The translations under genes were made by a program, and so were the position numbers. From Methanosuratincolales archaeon (GTDB lineage Archaea > Thermoproteota > Methanomethylicia > Methanomethylicales > Methanomethylicaceae): a stretch of 8,231 bases of DNA. The notes beneath the pieces are model-generated. The model saw nothing but the letters and a program-made list of their open reading frames with translations, searched no databases and was not told the DNA's origin. The first letter of the stretch is position 1. Each line of letters starts with the position of its first letter. Below are positions 1-6,467 of the stretch, piece after piece. Where the stretch lies: NCBI GenBank assembly GCA_937930465.1, contig CALGKV010000058.1, positions 1-8,231 of the forward strand, given 5' to 3'.

Positions 1-242
1 AGGGAGGCGTACCCAGGGAGGGCTACCCGCTGTTCTTGGATGGCGACAGGATAGGAGAGGTAACAAGCGGAACCTTTTCCCCCACGCTAGGTGTAGGTAT
101 AGGACTGGGCTATGTATCGAAGCAGCTCGAGCCGGGATGCGCAGTCTCAATTGGCATTAGGGGGGCATTAAAAGCATGCAGGATCTCAAGGATCCCTTTA
201 TACGAGCCCAAATCGCAAAGCTCAGGAAGCACGAGGCAGTAA
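1..242 (+). CDS. gcvT: Glycine cleavage system T protein (aminomethyltransferase), C-terminal fragment
   Basis: Partial gene entering from the left edge; the reading frame starts at base 3 and ends with TAA at 240-242. GcvT transfers the methylene carbon of the H-protein-bound aminomethyl group to tetrahydrofolate, releasing ammonia, in glycine cleavage. The visible 79 residues match the C-terminal barrel domain of the family in order: an RxGYP motif near the left edge, IGEVTSGTFSPTLG, IGLGYV, then PGCAVSIGIRG and a final hydrophobic strand ending IPLYEP. The last dozen residues (SQSSGSTRQ-like tail) are not conserved in the family as I know it. The folate-binding N-terminal part lies outside the window. 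Identity is firm from the motif run; other aminomethyltransferase-fold proteins (sarcosine dehydrogenase, YgfZ) share the fold but not this close SGTFSPTL match. Confidence 0.93.
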   Translation, partial: GGVPREGYPLFLDGDRIGEVTSGTFSPTLGVGIGLGYVSKQLEPGCAVSIGIRGALKACRISRIPLYEPKSQSSGSTRQ

Positions 243-312
243 TCAGATCTGTGGAGGGGCTTGAAGAGTTAAATAGCAATGGTTCTTACGGTATAGGTGG
301 TGTCAATCAGGT

Positions 313-732
313 ATGGTCAATGTCACAAGCGTGAGCCTGAACCAAATCTCGGGCGAGAGATTGATGGACCTAGAAGGCGGAATCTCAAATCTGCAGGTCA
401 CTACAAACATAAGCATCACAAAGATAACGCAGACACGCGGGATGCTTGAGGTGGGTTTCGTCTTTGCTGTGAATTACAACCCGGCGGTTGCCAATCTCAT
501 CCTCAAGGGGGTCGCTAGGGTTTCAGGTAACGATAAGGAGCTCGAGGAACTGAAGAAAAACTTCGAGGAAAGAAAGCTCCTTCCGCCCGTTGTTCTCCAA
601 TCGATCTCAAACATCTCCTTCATCGAAGGCATCTTCCTTGCCAGGTCCCTCAATATCCCACCCCCAATCCCGCTTCCGACCATCCAACAACAGGAAGCTA
701 ACAAAGGGAAGAGCCCAAGCTACATAGCATGA
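313..732 (+). CDS. Conserved archaeal-type hypothetical protein, possibly SecB-like fold
   Basis: A 139-aa soluble protein with no signal peptide or membrane segment. I do not recognise a named family with certainty. Reading the residues, the N-terminal half is strand-rich (about 10-65, including the alternating run LEVGFVFAVNY), followed by a charged stretch rich in Glu/Lys (about 73-87), a hydrophobic helix (about 92-111) and a proline-rich end (IPPPIPLP, about 113-121), then a polar tail. Strands followed by a C-terminal helix and a PP-x-x-x-P loop resemble the layout of SecB chaperones, and SecB-like proteins are known in some archaea, so a chaperone-like role is possible but inferred. 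The ATG at 313 has AGGTGG at 295-300, a rather long spacing; in-frame stops at about 262 and 277 prevent a longer form. It sits 70 bp after gcvT and just before dinB on the same strand. Confidence 0.75.
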   Translation: MVNVTSVSLNQISGERLMDLEGGISNLQVTTNISITKITQTRGMLEVGFVFAVNYNPAVANLILKGVARVSGNDKELEELKKNFEERKLLPPVVLQSISNISFIEGIFLARSLNIPPPIPLPTIQQQEANKGKSPSYIA

Positions 733-798
733 TGATTGCGATTATAAGCAGGGCAGATGGGGGCATCTGCCGAATCTCGGCTCGCGCAATTAAGCGAC

Positions 799-804
799 GG
801 AGGA
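799..804 (+). promoter_or_regulatory. Ribosome-binding site deciding the dinB start
   Basis: GGAGGA lies 9 nt before the GTG at 814. The competing upstream ATG at 757 has only a weak AGGGCAG directly before it. This favours the shorter Dpo4-like protein. Confidence 0.65.
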
Positions 805-813
805 GAAAAGTTT

Positions 814-1905
814 GTGGCTAGGAGGATAGTCCTTCTTGCAGACTTGGACTACTTCTATAGCCAAGCAGAAGAACTCAGGAACCCCTCTCTGGCAGGGAAA
901 CCGGTTGTTGTCTGCGTCTACTCGGGGAGGACCAAGGAGAGCGGCGTAGTTGCGACAGCCAACTACGAAGCCAGAAGGTTCGGGGTAAGATCAGGCATGC
1001 CAATCGCATTGGCCAAGAAGAGGCTTTCTGGTGCTGATGCGGTCTTCCTGCCCGTGGACTTTGCTTATTACAAGGAAGTCTCTGAACGGGTCATGAGGAT
1101 CATGAAAGAGTATTCGGACCAGCTGGAACAGGTTGGTTTGGACGAGGCATACCTTGACATCAGCAACAGGGTAGAGAATTTTGTCGAGGCGGAGGAGCTG
1201 GCAAGGGAACTAAAGGGGAGGGTGCTTAGGGAAGTGGGCTTAAAAATCACTGTGGGGGTTGGACCGAACAAAATCATTGCAAAAATGGCTTCGGATGCAG
1301 CGAAGCCAGATGGCCTAATGGTGGTAAAGCCTGATGACGTGAAATCGTTCATAGCGCCCCTGCCGGTCGACAAGATTCCCGGGGTCGGAAAGAAGACAGC
1401 CGAGCGCCTCGAGGGCTTGGGGGTCAAAACAGTCAGGGATCTTGCCCAATTCGACCCTGTGAAACTTGTCGACGAGTTCGGGGATAGGCTTGGGGCATAC
1501 CTACACGCCTCCTCAAGGGGGGAGGACGAAGATCCAGTCGTAGGAAAGGCAGAGTCTGGATCCATCAGCAAGATAGTCACGCTAAAAGAAAACACGAAGG
1601 ATCAGAAATCAATACTGCCCAAGGTCGAGGAGATCTGTGAAGAAATACAGAAGAGGGCAGTCAAGGAAGGCATACTCTTCAGGACGATCGGGATCATCGC
1701 GATCACCGCCGACCTTGGGATTAAGACGAGGACAAAAAGCCTGCCGGCTCCCACCGATGACTTGGGCATCCTTAAAAGAGAGAGCTCTGAGCTTGCCAAA
1801 AAGTTCCTCCAGAGCACGGACAAGGAGCTAAGGAGGATAGGCGTCCACATTTCAGATTTCACCCGGAGGGAAAGAGGTCAGACGACTCTGGCTGGCTACC
1901 TTTAG
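814..1905 (+). CDS. dinB: Y-family DNA polymerase IV (Dpo4/DinB), translesion synthesis
   Basis: Error-prone polymerase that copies past DNA lesions. From the GTG at 814 it is 363 aa, close to Sulfolobus Dpo4 (352). Palm and finger motifs are intact: ADLDYFY with metal ligands Asp10 and Asp12 and steric gate Tyr15, VATANYEARRFGV in the fingers, and LDEAYLDIS with Asp110/Glu111 completing the active site. A helix-hairpin-helix thumb follows (IPGVGKKTAERL, about 187-198), then the little-finger domain ending RRIGVHISDF. The C-terminal QTTLAGYL fits a PCNA-interacting PIP box (Q, L at +3, aromatic at +6), as expected for a sliding-clamp client. An in-frame ATG at 757 would add 19 non-conserved residues but has only a weak ribosome site, whereas GTG 814 has GGAGGA 9 nt upstream and gives the Dpo4-like N-terminus. 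It lies close behind the 313-732 gene, so co-transcription is likely. Family assignment is very secure; the start is fairly secure. Confidence 0.96.
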   Translation: MARRIVLLADLDYFYSQAEELRNPSLAGKPVVVCVYSGRTKESGVVATANYEARRFGVRSGMPIALAKKRLSGADAVFLPVDFAYYKEVSERVMRIMKEYSDQLEQVGLDEAYLDISNRVENFVEAEELARELKGRVLREVGLKITVGVGPNKIIAKMASDAAKPDGLMVVKPDDVKSFIAPLPVDKIPGVGKKTAERLEGLGVKTVRDLAQFDPVKLVDEFGDRLGAYLHASSRGEDEDPVVGKAESGSISKIVTLKENTKDQKSILPKVEEICEEIQKRAVKEGILFRTIGIIAITADLGIKTRTKSLPAPTDDLGILKRESSELAKKFLQSTDKELRRIGVHISDFTRRERGQTTLAGYL

Positions 1906-1990
1906 CTGGATCCGATGCGTCCACAATTCACAGGAAGGCTCTGGTTTTATCGCAAGGAGAGGAAACCTATGGATCAGCCAACGAGCAGAA

Positions 1991-2002
1991 AAGGCTTATT
2001 TT
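1991..2002 (+). promoter_or_regulatory. Candidate box A (TATA) for the DUF169 gene
   Basis: An AT-rich element (AAGGCTTATTTT) sits in the 115-bp gap after dinB, about 19-30 nt before the GTG at 2021/2024. A start of transcription about 25 nt downstream would fall on or next to the start codon, giving a leaderless message. No convincing ribosome-binding site precedes the gene, which agrees. The rest of the gap (1906-1990) shows no gene or RNA that I recognise. Confidence 0.45.
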
Positions 2003-2020
2003 CGCACGGATAGAGATGAT

Positions 2021-2767
2021 GTGGTGAGCCTTTTGGATCAACGAGAGATCTCTAGGAAGCTGTCTGATACACTCGGGGTTGAGAAGCCGCCAGTTGCGGT
2101 GAAGTTCCTGAGGCCTGGCGAGACTGTGCCGGAGGGATTTTCTTCCCCCCAGAAGAGGATGAGGTTCTGCCAAGCCGTAATGGAGGCGACATGGGGCAAA
2201 TCGCTTGCTATCCAGCCAACCGAAATGGCCTGCGGGCCAGGGCCCGGTTCGTTCGGGGCACCTGTGAAGGATAAGGTATTCAGGGGGGAGGTGCACCATG
2301 CATTAGGGCTATTCGAGAAGCCGGAGGCTGCAGCCAAGTGTCTGAGCGCCAATACAAAAATGATGCCTGGTTCAGTCTCCCATGTCTTGGTCGCCCCCCT
2401 TGAGTACGGTTTGATGGAGCCGGATGTAGTCATATTGAATGTGAACCCGGAGCAGGCGATGTGGCTTTGCCAGACTTGGACATACCCTGAAGGGCATCAT
2501 CTCAAGATAGACCTTCAGACTGAGGCATGCGTATGCTCAGGAATAGCAGTCTCGACTTACTTGAAAAACGAGATTCAGATTGGTCTAGGTTGCTATGGTT
2601 CGCGCTCGTCAACTGACATAGGACCTTGCGAGATGTTTGTGGGTATTCCAGGAAAGCTCTTGGAAAGGACCGTTGAATCGCTTATCAAGCTGAGCAAACC
2701 CCTGTCTGATTCGAGGAGCAAGAGAATATTTAATGAAGCATATCCGGAAAAGAAGGGCGGTTCCTGA
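2021..2767 (+). CDS. DUF169 family protein
   Basis: A 248-aa cytoplasmic protein of the DUF169 family (COG2043), common in archaea and anaerobic bacteria. No biochemical function is established that I know of. Recognition rests on the characteristic blocks: an early PPVAVKFL strand, RFCQAV (Cys50), MACGPGPGSFG (Cys71), an EYG/PDVVILNVNPEQAM core, EACVCSG (Cys170, Cys172) and GLGCYGSR (Cys191). The many conserved cysteines (also 107, 150, 203) suggest metal or cofactor binding, but that is inference. Length is typical of the family. It begins with tandem GTG codons (2021, 2024) and either could be used; an overlapping ATG is out of frame and stops at once. It appears to have its own promoter and is not obviously tied functionally to dinB upstream. 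Confidence 0.9.
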   Translation: MVSLLDQREISRKLSDTLGVEKPPVAVKFLRPGETVPEGFSSPQKRMRFCQAVMEATWGKSLAIQPTEMACGPGPGSFGAPVKDKVFRGEVHHALGLFEKPEAAAKCLSANTKMMPGSVSHVLVAPLEYGLMEPDVVILNVNPEQAMWLCQTWTYPEGHHLKIDLQTEACVCSGIAVSTYLKNEIQIGLGCYGSRSSTDIGPCEMFVGIPGKLLERTVESLIKLSKPLSDSRSKRIFNEAYPEKKGGS

Positions 2768-2860
2768 AATCGATGCTCGGCATATCTTGATTCCACAGGC
2801 AATGAGGAAGGAAAAGCTGGATTTGCTTGTTTGATGCCGGCTTGACTCCTACGATAATCA

Positions 2861-2873
2861 AACTTATTTTTTA
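2861..2873 (+). promoter_or_regulatory. Candidate box A (TATA) for the 50-aa gene
   Basis: A T-rich element (AACTTATTTTTTA) preceded by A-rich bases that could serve as a BRE. Transcription beginning about 25 nt downstream (around 2895) would give a leader of roughly 20 nt carrying the strong ribosome-binding site before the ATG at 2914. The rest of the gap 2768-2860 shows nothing I recognise. Confidence 0.5.
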
Positions 2874-2896
2874 TCTTTGAAGAGATTTCATAGACT

Positions 2897-2906
2897 GAGG
2901 AGGTGA
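2897..2906 (+). promoter_or_regulatory. Very strong Shine-Dalgarno site
   Basis: GAGGAGGTGA, nearly a full anti-SD match, ends 7 nt before the ATG at 2914. It is the best ribosome-binding site in the window and supports the short downstream gene being real. Confidence 0.75.
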
Positions 2907-2913
2907 AGCAGCA

Positions 2914-3066
2914 ATGGAAACGACAGTTCGTGTCGATGGCGTGGAGATACCCCTGAACGAGTTTGCCTCGAAGATCCTTGCAGGGACTGTTTCCGGAGCA
3001 GTCACATCCCTAAGGGGGGTTGGGGAAGGGTGGAAGAAAATAGAGATCGAAGTTAGGCGCCCCTGA
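2914..3066 (+). CDS. Conserved-looking small protein, 50 aa
   Basis: A short gene (50 residues plus TGA) below usual length cut-offs. The product begins METTVRVDGVEIPLNEF and ends KIEIEVRRP. It reads as a strand (TVRVDGVEIPL), a helix (about residues 15-33, NEFASKILAGTVSGAVTSL) and a closing strand (KIEIEVR), a compact beta-alpha-beta layout with no cysteine and no membrane segment. It resembles small archaeal proteins of unknown function that pair a VNGxEIPLN start with a closing IEIEI strand, but I cannot name a family. Its own box A, a near-perfect ribosome-binding site at ideal spacing and a normal amino-acid pattern support it being expressed. Its stop lies 4 bp from the stop of the converging ferredoxin:thioredoxin reductase gene. 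Confidence 0.72.
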   Translation: METTVRVDGVEIPLNEFASKILAGTVSGAVTSLRGVGEGWKKIEIEVRRP

Positions 3067-3070
3067 GAAT

Positions 3071-3640
3071 TCATCCGACAAGCCCTAGCTTCACTTCTCC
3101 AAACATCTCTTTCTTTGCCTTGCAGATCGGGCAAACATAAGGCGGCTCATCCCTGAATGCTACGTATCCGCACTGCTTGCAGTACCAGAGCTTCATACCA
3201 GGCTCACCACCACCCAAGGCATTCCCCTTTTCTGCTTTGTCGACATCGGCTTTATCTTTGCTCCCGCCCGACTCGCTCGCAATGGCGCCTGAGGCATATG
3301 AAACTGCTGCAGCCTGTCTCTTCGCAGGCCTGCGCTCAGGTACAGGTCGCAACGGGGCTTTCCCCTCAAATACATCTCTCCTAACATAGAGGGCACAGTA
3401 GCAGGCCCCATACTCTTCCACATCCGCGTCCCTGTAGTCGCACGGGCAAATTATGTCCCGGTCTAGCCTGAATTCGCCTGTAGCGATCCTGCATGGGCAA
3501 GAGGGGTACCCATACCTGCGCTCGTTTTCAACCAGCCCTTCGAGAAGGTCTTTTAGGAAAGACTCATCAGGGTTTAGGAAGTACCCCCTTGACTTCGCAT
3601 CGCTCTCAGCCCTTCTCCTGGCAGAGTCTAAATTGGTCAA
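3071..3640 (-). CDS. Ferredoxin:thioredoxin reductase catalytic chain fused to a rubredoxin domain
   Basis: A 189-aa protein in two parts. Residues 1-100 are an FTR catalytic (beta) chain: cysteines as CPC (48, 50), CPC (65, 67) and CYC (80, 82). In this family these hold a 4Fe-4S cluster next to a redox-active disulfide and reduce thioredoxin-type partners with ferredoxin electrons. Spacings of 14 and 12 residues between the paired motifs differ from the plant pattern (16 and 8), as expected for archaeal forms. A low-complexity Ala/Gly/Lys linker (about 104-146) leads to a rubrerythrin-type rubredoxin domain, CxxC at 154/157 and CxxC at 170/173, which should bind one iron. FTR-rubredoxin fusions are known in methanogens as ferredoxin:disulfide reductases. 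The start is a TTG overlapping the glutaredoxin stop as TTGA, with a GAAGGAGG site 10 nt before it, so the two are probably translated together. Confidence 0.93.
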   Translation of the reverse strand: MTNLDSARRRAESDAKSRGYFLNPDESFLKDLLEGLVENERRYGYPSCPCRIATGEFRLDRDIICPCDYRDADVEEYGACYCALYVRRDVFEGKAPLRPVPERRPAKRQAAAVSYASGAIASESGGSKDKADVDKAEKGNALGGGEPGMKLWYCKQCGYVAFRDEPPYVCPICKAKKEMFGEVKLGLVG

Positions 3641-3921
3641 ACCCCGAGTGCCTCCTTCAGCTCATCCTCCTTGAACCCGAGTATTTCGACCTTGTCATCG
3701 ATTATTATGAGAGGGAAGCTCATGGGTGCGCCGCGTCTTTCAAGCTCTGATTTTATCGCCGCGACGTCCTCCTTGGAACATCGGTCAACATCAATATACT
3801 CAAATTCGATTCCGCGATCCTCCAGGAACTTCTTCGTCTTCTTGCACCAGGCACAAGTGCTCAGCGCATAAAGAAAGACCTTGTGCCTCTTGTCTTTGCC
3901 AGGAACTTTCACCACTTGCAT
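3637..3921 (-). CDS. Glutaredoxin/thioredoxin-like disulfide oxidoreductase
   Basis: A 94-aa protein with the glutaredoxin fold. After a short basic lead (about 1-13) comes the first strand KVFLYAL, then the active site STCAWCKKTKKFL with Cys23 and Cys26, a second strand FEYIDVD, and the cis-proline region SFPLIIIDD (Pro70), followed by the closing strand and helix GFKEDELKEAL. Such proteins reduce disulfides through a CxxC pair. A third cysteine (Cys48, after DVDR) is extra. Most archaea lack glutathione, and the gene is coupled to an FTR-rubredoxin reductase, so the likely electron source is that partner rather than glutathione (inference). ATG at 3921 is the first start after a good box A; the leader is about 10 nt and lacks a strong ribosome site. 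Confidence 0.9.
   Translation of the reverse strand: MQVVKVPGKDKRHKVFLYALSTCAWCKKTKKFLEDRGIEFEYIDVDRCSKEDVAAIKSELERRGAPMSFPLIIIDDKVEILGFKEDELKEALGV
3651..3658 (-). promoter_or_regulatory. Internal ribosome-binding site for the TTG start of the FTR gene
   Basis: GAAGGAGG on the minus strand, within the last codons of the glutaredoxin-like gene, ends 10 nt before the TTG at 3640. It supports the unusual start codon and coupling of the two genes. Confidence 0.6.
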
Positions 3922-3949
3922 TCAGACCACAGATCGTATTAATCTCTGA

Positions 3950-3962
3950 AAAGATATAACGC
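3950..3962 (-). promoter_or_regulatory. Candidate box A (TATA) for the glutaredoxin-FTR unit
   Basis: On the minus strand GCGTTATATCTTT lies about 30-40 nt before the ATG at 3921 and is preceded by A-rich BRE-like bases (GAAAAGC). Transcription would begin near 3931, giving a very short leader. The gap to the upstream SDR gene (3922-3998) holds this element and an AT-rich tract but no gene. Confidence 0.55.
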
Positions 3963-3998
3963 TTTTCTGGTAGGAAAAATTCAATTTTTTTTATTCGC

Positions 3999-5009
3999 CT
4001 AAATATATCCATTCTTGGCATACCACTCTACGGTCTCACGCAGCCCTGTCCGCAAATCATGTTTTGGAAGGTAGCCGAGTTCTGACTTAGCTTTCTCGAT
4101 GCTGTACGCCCTGTCTTGGGTCACCGACTGGATTGTGGATACATGGTACAAGAAGCTCTCCTTCCCGGCGACCCTATTGAAAACCTCTACCGGAAGCACC
4201 AAGGCTGCAGATATCCACTTCGGGATGTGCACTCTAGGCGGCGCCCTATTGCACAAATCAGATAGGATCGAGTAGACCTCCTCGTACGTGTATGCGCGCT
4301 CATCGCTAATTATGTAGGTCTTATCGACTGAGACTTCGGGCTTCTCTATAGCCAGCAGGAATCCTTGGACGACGTCTTTAACATGTACGAACTGTATTAG
4401 GTTCTTACCGCTCCCCACGATGAATCTGGTAGGCAGAGAGTTCTTTGCAAAGGAGGTTATTGTCCAGTAGGAAACATCGTCCAAGTTCCTTGGTCCATAT
4501 ATCCCAGACGGTCGGAGTATCGTAAAGCCAATCCCGTCGTTCCTGCTGCAGTAATCCTTGACTATCCCTTCTGCAATCAGCTTCGATTTCCCATAATCAT
4601 ACTGCGGGTTCGGGGTTGCAAGCTCGTCTGCGGGCGGATCCTTCACAGGCCCTATTACCTCGGTAGTGCTGCAATATACGAAATGGCGGACTCCGTTCCG
4701 CCTGGCAGCCTCAACAATTGCTTTAGTTCCTTCGATATTGATCTTCTTGTACAGCGCCCACGTCCCATGGAAAGTGTAGTAAGCAGCGAGGTGCACGACC
4801 ACATCCGCACTAATCAACGACTCCGGAAGGCCCGCTCCAGTGCTTAGATCGATGTACCTAATCTCGATCCCCAAAGGTGAAAGCACCGAGAGGTCGCTGT
4901 TTCGCCTCACCAGTGCAATGACATCATACCCCCTCTCGACGAGGGTCTCGGCAAGGTGACCCCCCAAGAAACCAGAAGCTCCAGTAATTGCAACCTTCAA
5001 CAGGAACAC
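3999..5009 (-). CDS. Extended short-chain dehydrogenase/reductase (NAD-dependent epimerase / 3-beta-hydroxysteroid dehydrogenase type)
   Basis: A 336-aa NAD(P)-dependent Rossmann enzyme of the extended SDR superfamily. The nucleotide-binding motif TGASGFLG is at 9-16, an acidic strand end (Asp54) precedes the VVHLAA strand at 71-76, and the catalytic set is Ser114/Thr115 with Tyr139 and Lys143 (YGKSK). The signature LRPSGIYGP and a C-terminal substrate domain follow, and length is normal. Family members act as sugar-nucleotide epimerases, dihydroflavonol-type reductases or sterol dehydrogenases; sequence alone does not decide which. It is the last gene of the LuxE-LuxC operon, 5 bp after the luxC-like stop, so it may act on the aldehyde or alcohol made there or on an attached partner (inference). 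The GTG at 5009 is given, but a TTG at 5000 lies 6 nt after an AGGTG site and would give the family-typical MKVAITGASG beginning. Confidence 0.9.
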   Translation of the reverse strand: MFLLKVAITGASGFLGGHLAETLVERGYDVIALVRRNSDLSVLSPLGIEIRYIDLSTGAGLPESLISADVVVHLAAYYTFHGTWALYKKINIEGTKAIVEAARRNGVRHFVYCSTTEVIGPVKDPPADELATPNPQYDYGKSKLIAEGIVKDYCSRNDGIGFTILRPSGIYGPRNLDDVSYWTITSFAKNSLPTRFIVGSGKNLIQFVHVKDVVQGFLLAIEKPEVSVDKTYIISDERAYTYEEVYSILSDLCNRAPPRVHIPKWISAALVLPVEVFNRVAGKESFLYHVSTIQSVTQDRAYSIEKAKSELGYLPKHDLRTGLRETVEWYAKNGYI

Positions 5010-5014
5010 CTGAA

Positions 5015-6457
5015 CTATGCTTCTAAGGGCTTGTCCCGCCTGTAGACAGCGTAGGTGAATGCCTGGGCCAGGTTAATGCCGTCGTACGGCTCGAGCGGGC
5101 TGCGCATGTACATGTCCTCAAGGGGGAGTATCCTGAAGATTCCGTGCTCTGCTAGAGACGAGCAGAGGTGCTCTCTTGCATCGTCAGATACGCTAAGACC
5201 AACCGATTGCACGCCATCGATTCCGCGGAACGCTTTTCTCTTTGGAAGCCCCTCGATCATCCTTATGGCGTCCTCATATTTGTCAACCACTATCATCTCC
5301 ATGAACCTTCGGCGTGTGTGCAGACCGAACTCTGGAAATGCCTGCAGTGCATCGTCTAAGTAACTCCTTGACTTCGACAGGGCTATCGTCCAGGACGGGG
5401 ACGACCCTGACTTGAATACCATAGATCCCTTGAACTGGATAGAGCGGCGCAACCCTTCGATTGCATAAGCATAGGATTCGTTCACCTTTGGCGGCATCGT
5501 CTCGGTCAACTCGTCGAGTTTTTTCCCCACAAGGGTGACAAATTCAACAGCCTCCTTCCAATCCCCTACAAATGCCCCTTCAGTGGGGGAGCTGCACAAC
5601 TGTTGGTCGTAAAGTAGTATGTTCCTAGCCAGTGCCAAGGCTGAGGATTCGTTTGCGCTCGCAGCATCCACAATAGCGTAGCCGGTGAGAGGACCATTAA
5701 TTATCAGGTTTGGGTGATTGGGGTTTGATGAAACACGCCTGCTGATCTCCGTCCTAGCAGGTTCTCCCCCCCAGAAGTTAATCACGCCTACATTCGACTT
5801 GGTCAGCAGGTAATCCAAGGAGGGGCTGTCGTGGGAGAAATAGCTTATCGTAAGGGCTTCCCGCATCGATTCGGCAACGTCCCCGCCGATGTCCTCGAGC
5901 AGCGAATATACCTCCTTCACGCCCTGAAAGTTTGCCAACGATGGCCTGAGCAAAGTCATATTCCCGGCAGCGATTGAGATCGTAGTAGGTATCAATGGAG
6001 GAATAATCGAGTTGCCAGAGCTGATGATGAAAACTGGTCCGCGCGGCCTGTACCAGCAATACTCATTTTTGCCAACCGCCGCAAATCTCTCAAGACAAGA
6101 GATACCAAATGGGAATGATGCCCTTAAATTCTGCTTTATGCTTAGCGAATTAAGCGCAGAAGACACTAGTGAGAACTCCAAGTCAATCATTTTAAGGGCA
6201 TACCCTGTGGAATCGGAGAGTTCGCCCTTGAGCGCTTCGAGTTCCCCTTTTCGTTGCTTTTCCGCCCAAGCCCTTCCTATCTTCTCGATCACGAGAAGCC
6301 TCTCCTCAACAGGTATAGAGCACAGGCGGTTCTGCACCTCCCTTGCCTTGGACAGGAGATCAGACAGCCCGTCTTCGCTGATCTCTGCCACTGTCTGGTT
6401 TCTTACCCTCTTCTCAACACATGCATACGCCCGGTAGGAGAAAGGGGTCAGAGACAT
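5015..6457 (-). CDS. LuxC-like acyl-CoA / acyl-protein reductase (aldehyde dehydrogenase fold)
   Basis: A 480-aa protein matching the LuxC family (PF05893), about the length of Vibrio LuxC. The family reduces acyl-CoA or enzyme-bound acyl thioesters to aldehydes with NADPH. Visible marks are the cofactor-side segment RPRGPVFIISSGNSIIPP (about 137-154), a basic RPS after it (171-173), the INFWGGE loop (about 226-232), NHPNLIINGPLTGY (about 247-260) and the nucleophile motif DQQLCSSP with Cys288, equivalent in context to the acylated cysteine of Vibrio LuxC. The N-terminal 110 residues are helical and variable. It starts at ATG 6457, 10 bp after the LuxE-like gene, with only a weak ribosome site, which suggests coupling to LuxE translation. 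No luciferase genes are near, so it probably serves carboxylate reduction for another purpose. Confidence 0.9.
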   Translation of the reverse strand: MSLTPFSYRAYACVEKRVRNQTVAEISEDGLSDLLSKAREVQNRLCSIPVEERLLVIEKIGRAWAEKQRKGELEALKGELSDSTGYALKMIDLEFSLVSSALNSLSIKQNLRASFPFGISCLERFAAVGKNEYCWYRPRGPVFIISSGNSIIPPLIPTTISIAAGNMTLLRPSLANFQGVKEVYSLLEDIGGDVAESMREALTISYFSHDSPSLDYLLTKSNVGVINFWGGEPARTEISRRVSSNPNHPNLIINGPLTGYAIVDAASANESSALALARNILLYDQQLCSSPTEGAFVGDWKEAVEFVTLVGKKLDELTETMPPKVNESYAYAIEGLRRSIQFKGSMVFKSGSSPSWTIALSKSRSYLDDALQAFPEFGLHTRRRFMEMIVVDKYEDAIRMIEGLPKRKAFRGIDGVQSVGLSVSDDAREHLCSSLAEHGIFRILPLEDMYMRSPLEPYDGINLAQAFTYAVYRRDKPLEA

Positions 6458-6467
6458 TAGCGATTCA

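Noticed and set aside
739..752. ATTATAAG as a promoter for dinB
   Set aside because: TATA-like, but it sits immediately after the upstream stop in a same-strand run and would give a leader of about 40 nt, longer than other leaders here; support too weak to list.
1068..1595. 175-aa open frame on the minus strand opposite dinB
   Set aside because: Ser/Thr/Pro-rich antisense shadow of the well-supported polymerase; no motif or ribosome site.
1906..1990. Possible RNA gene or terminator between dinB and the DUF169 gene
   Set aside because: No cloverleaf, stable stem-loop or clear T-run could be found by eye.
3157..3750. Several plus-strand open frames opposite the FTR and glutaredoxin-like genes
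   Set aside because: Antisense to genes with complete cysteine motifs; the products are Ser/Pro/His-rich with no family features.
5778..6437. Open frames on both strands within the LuxC-like gene (minus 5778-6059, plus 6012-6437)
   Set aside because: They lie wholly inside a gene with clear family motifs and show no recognisable domain.
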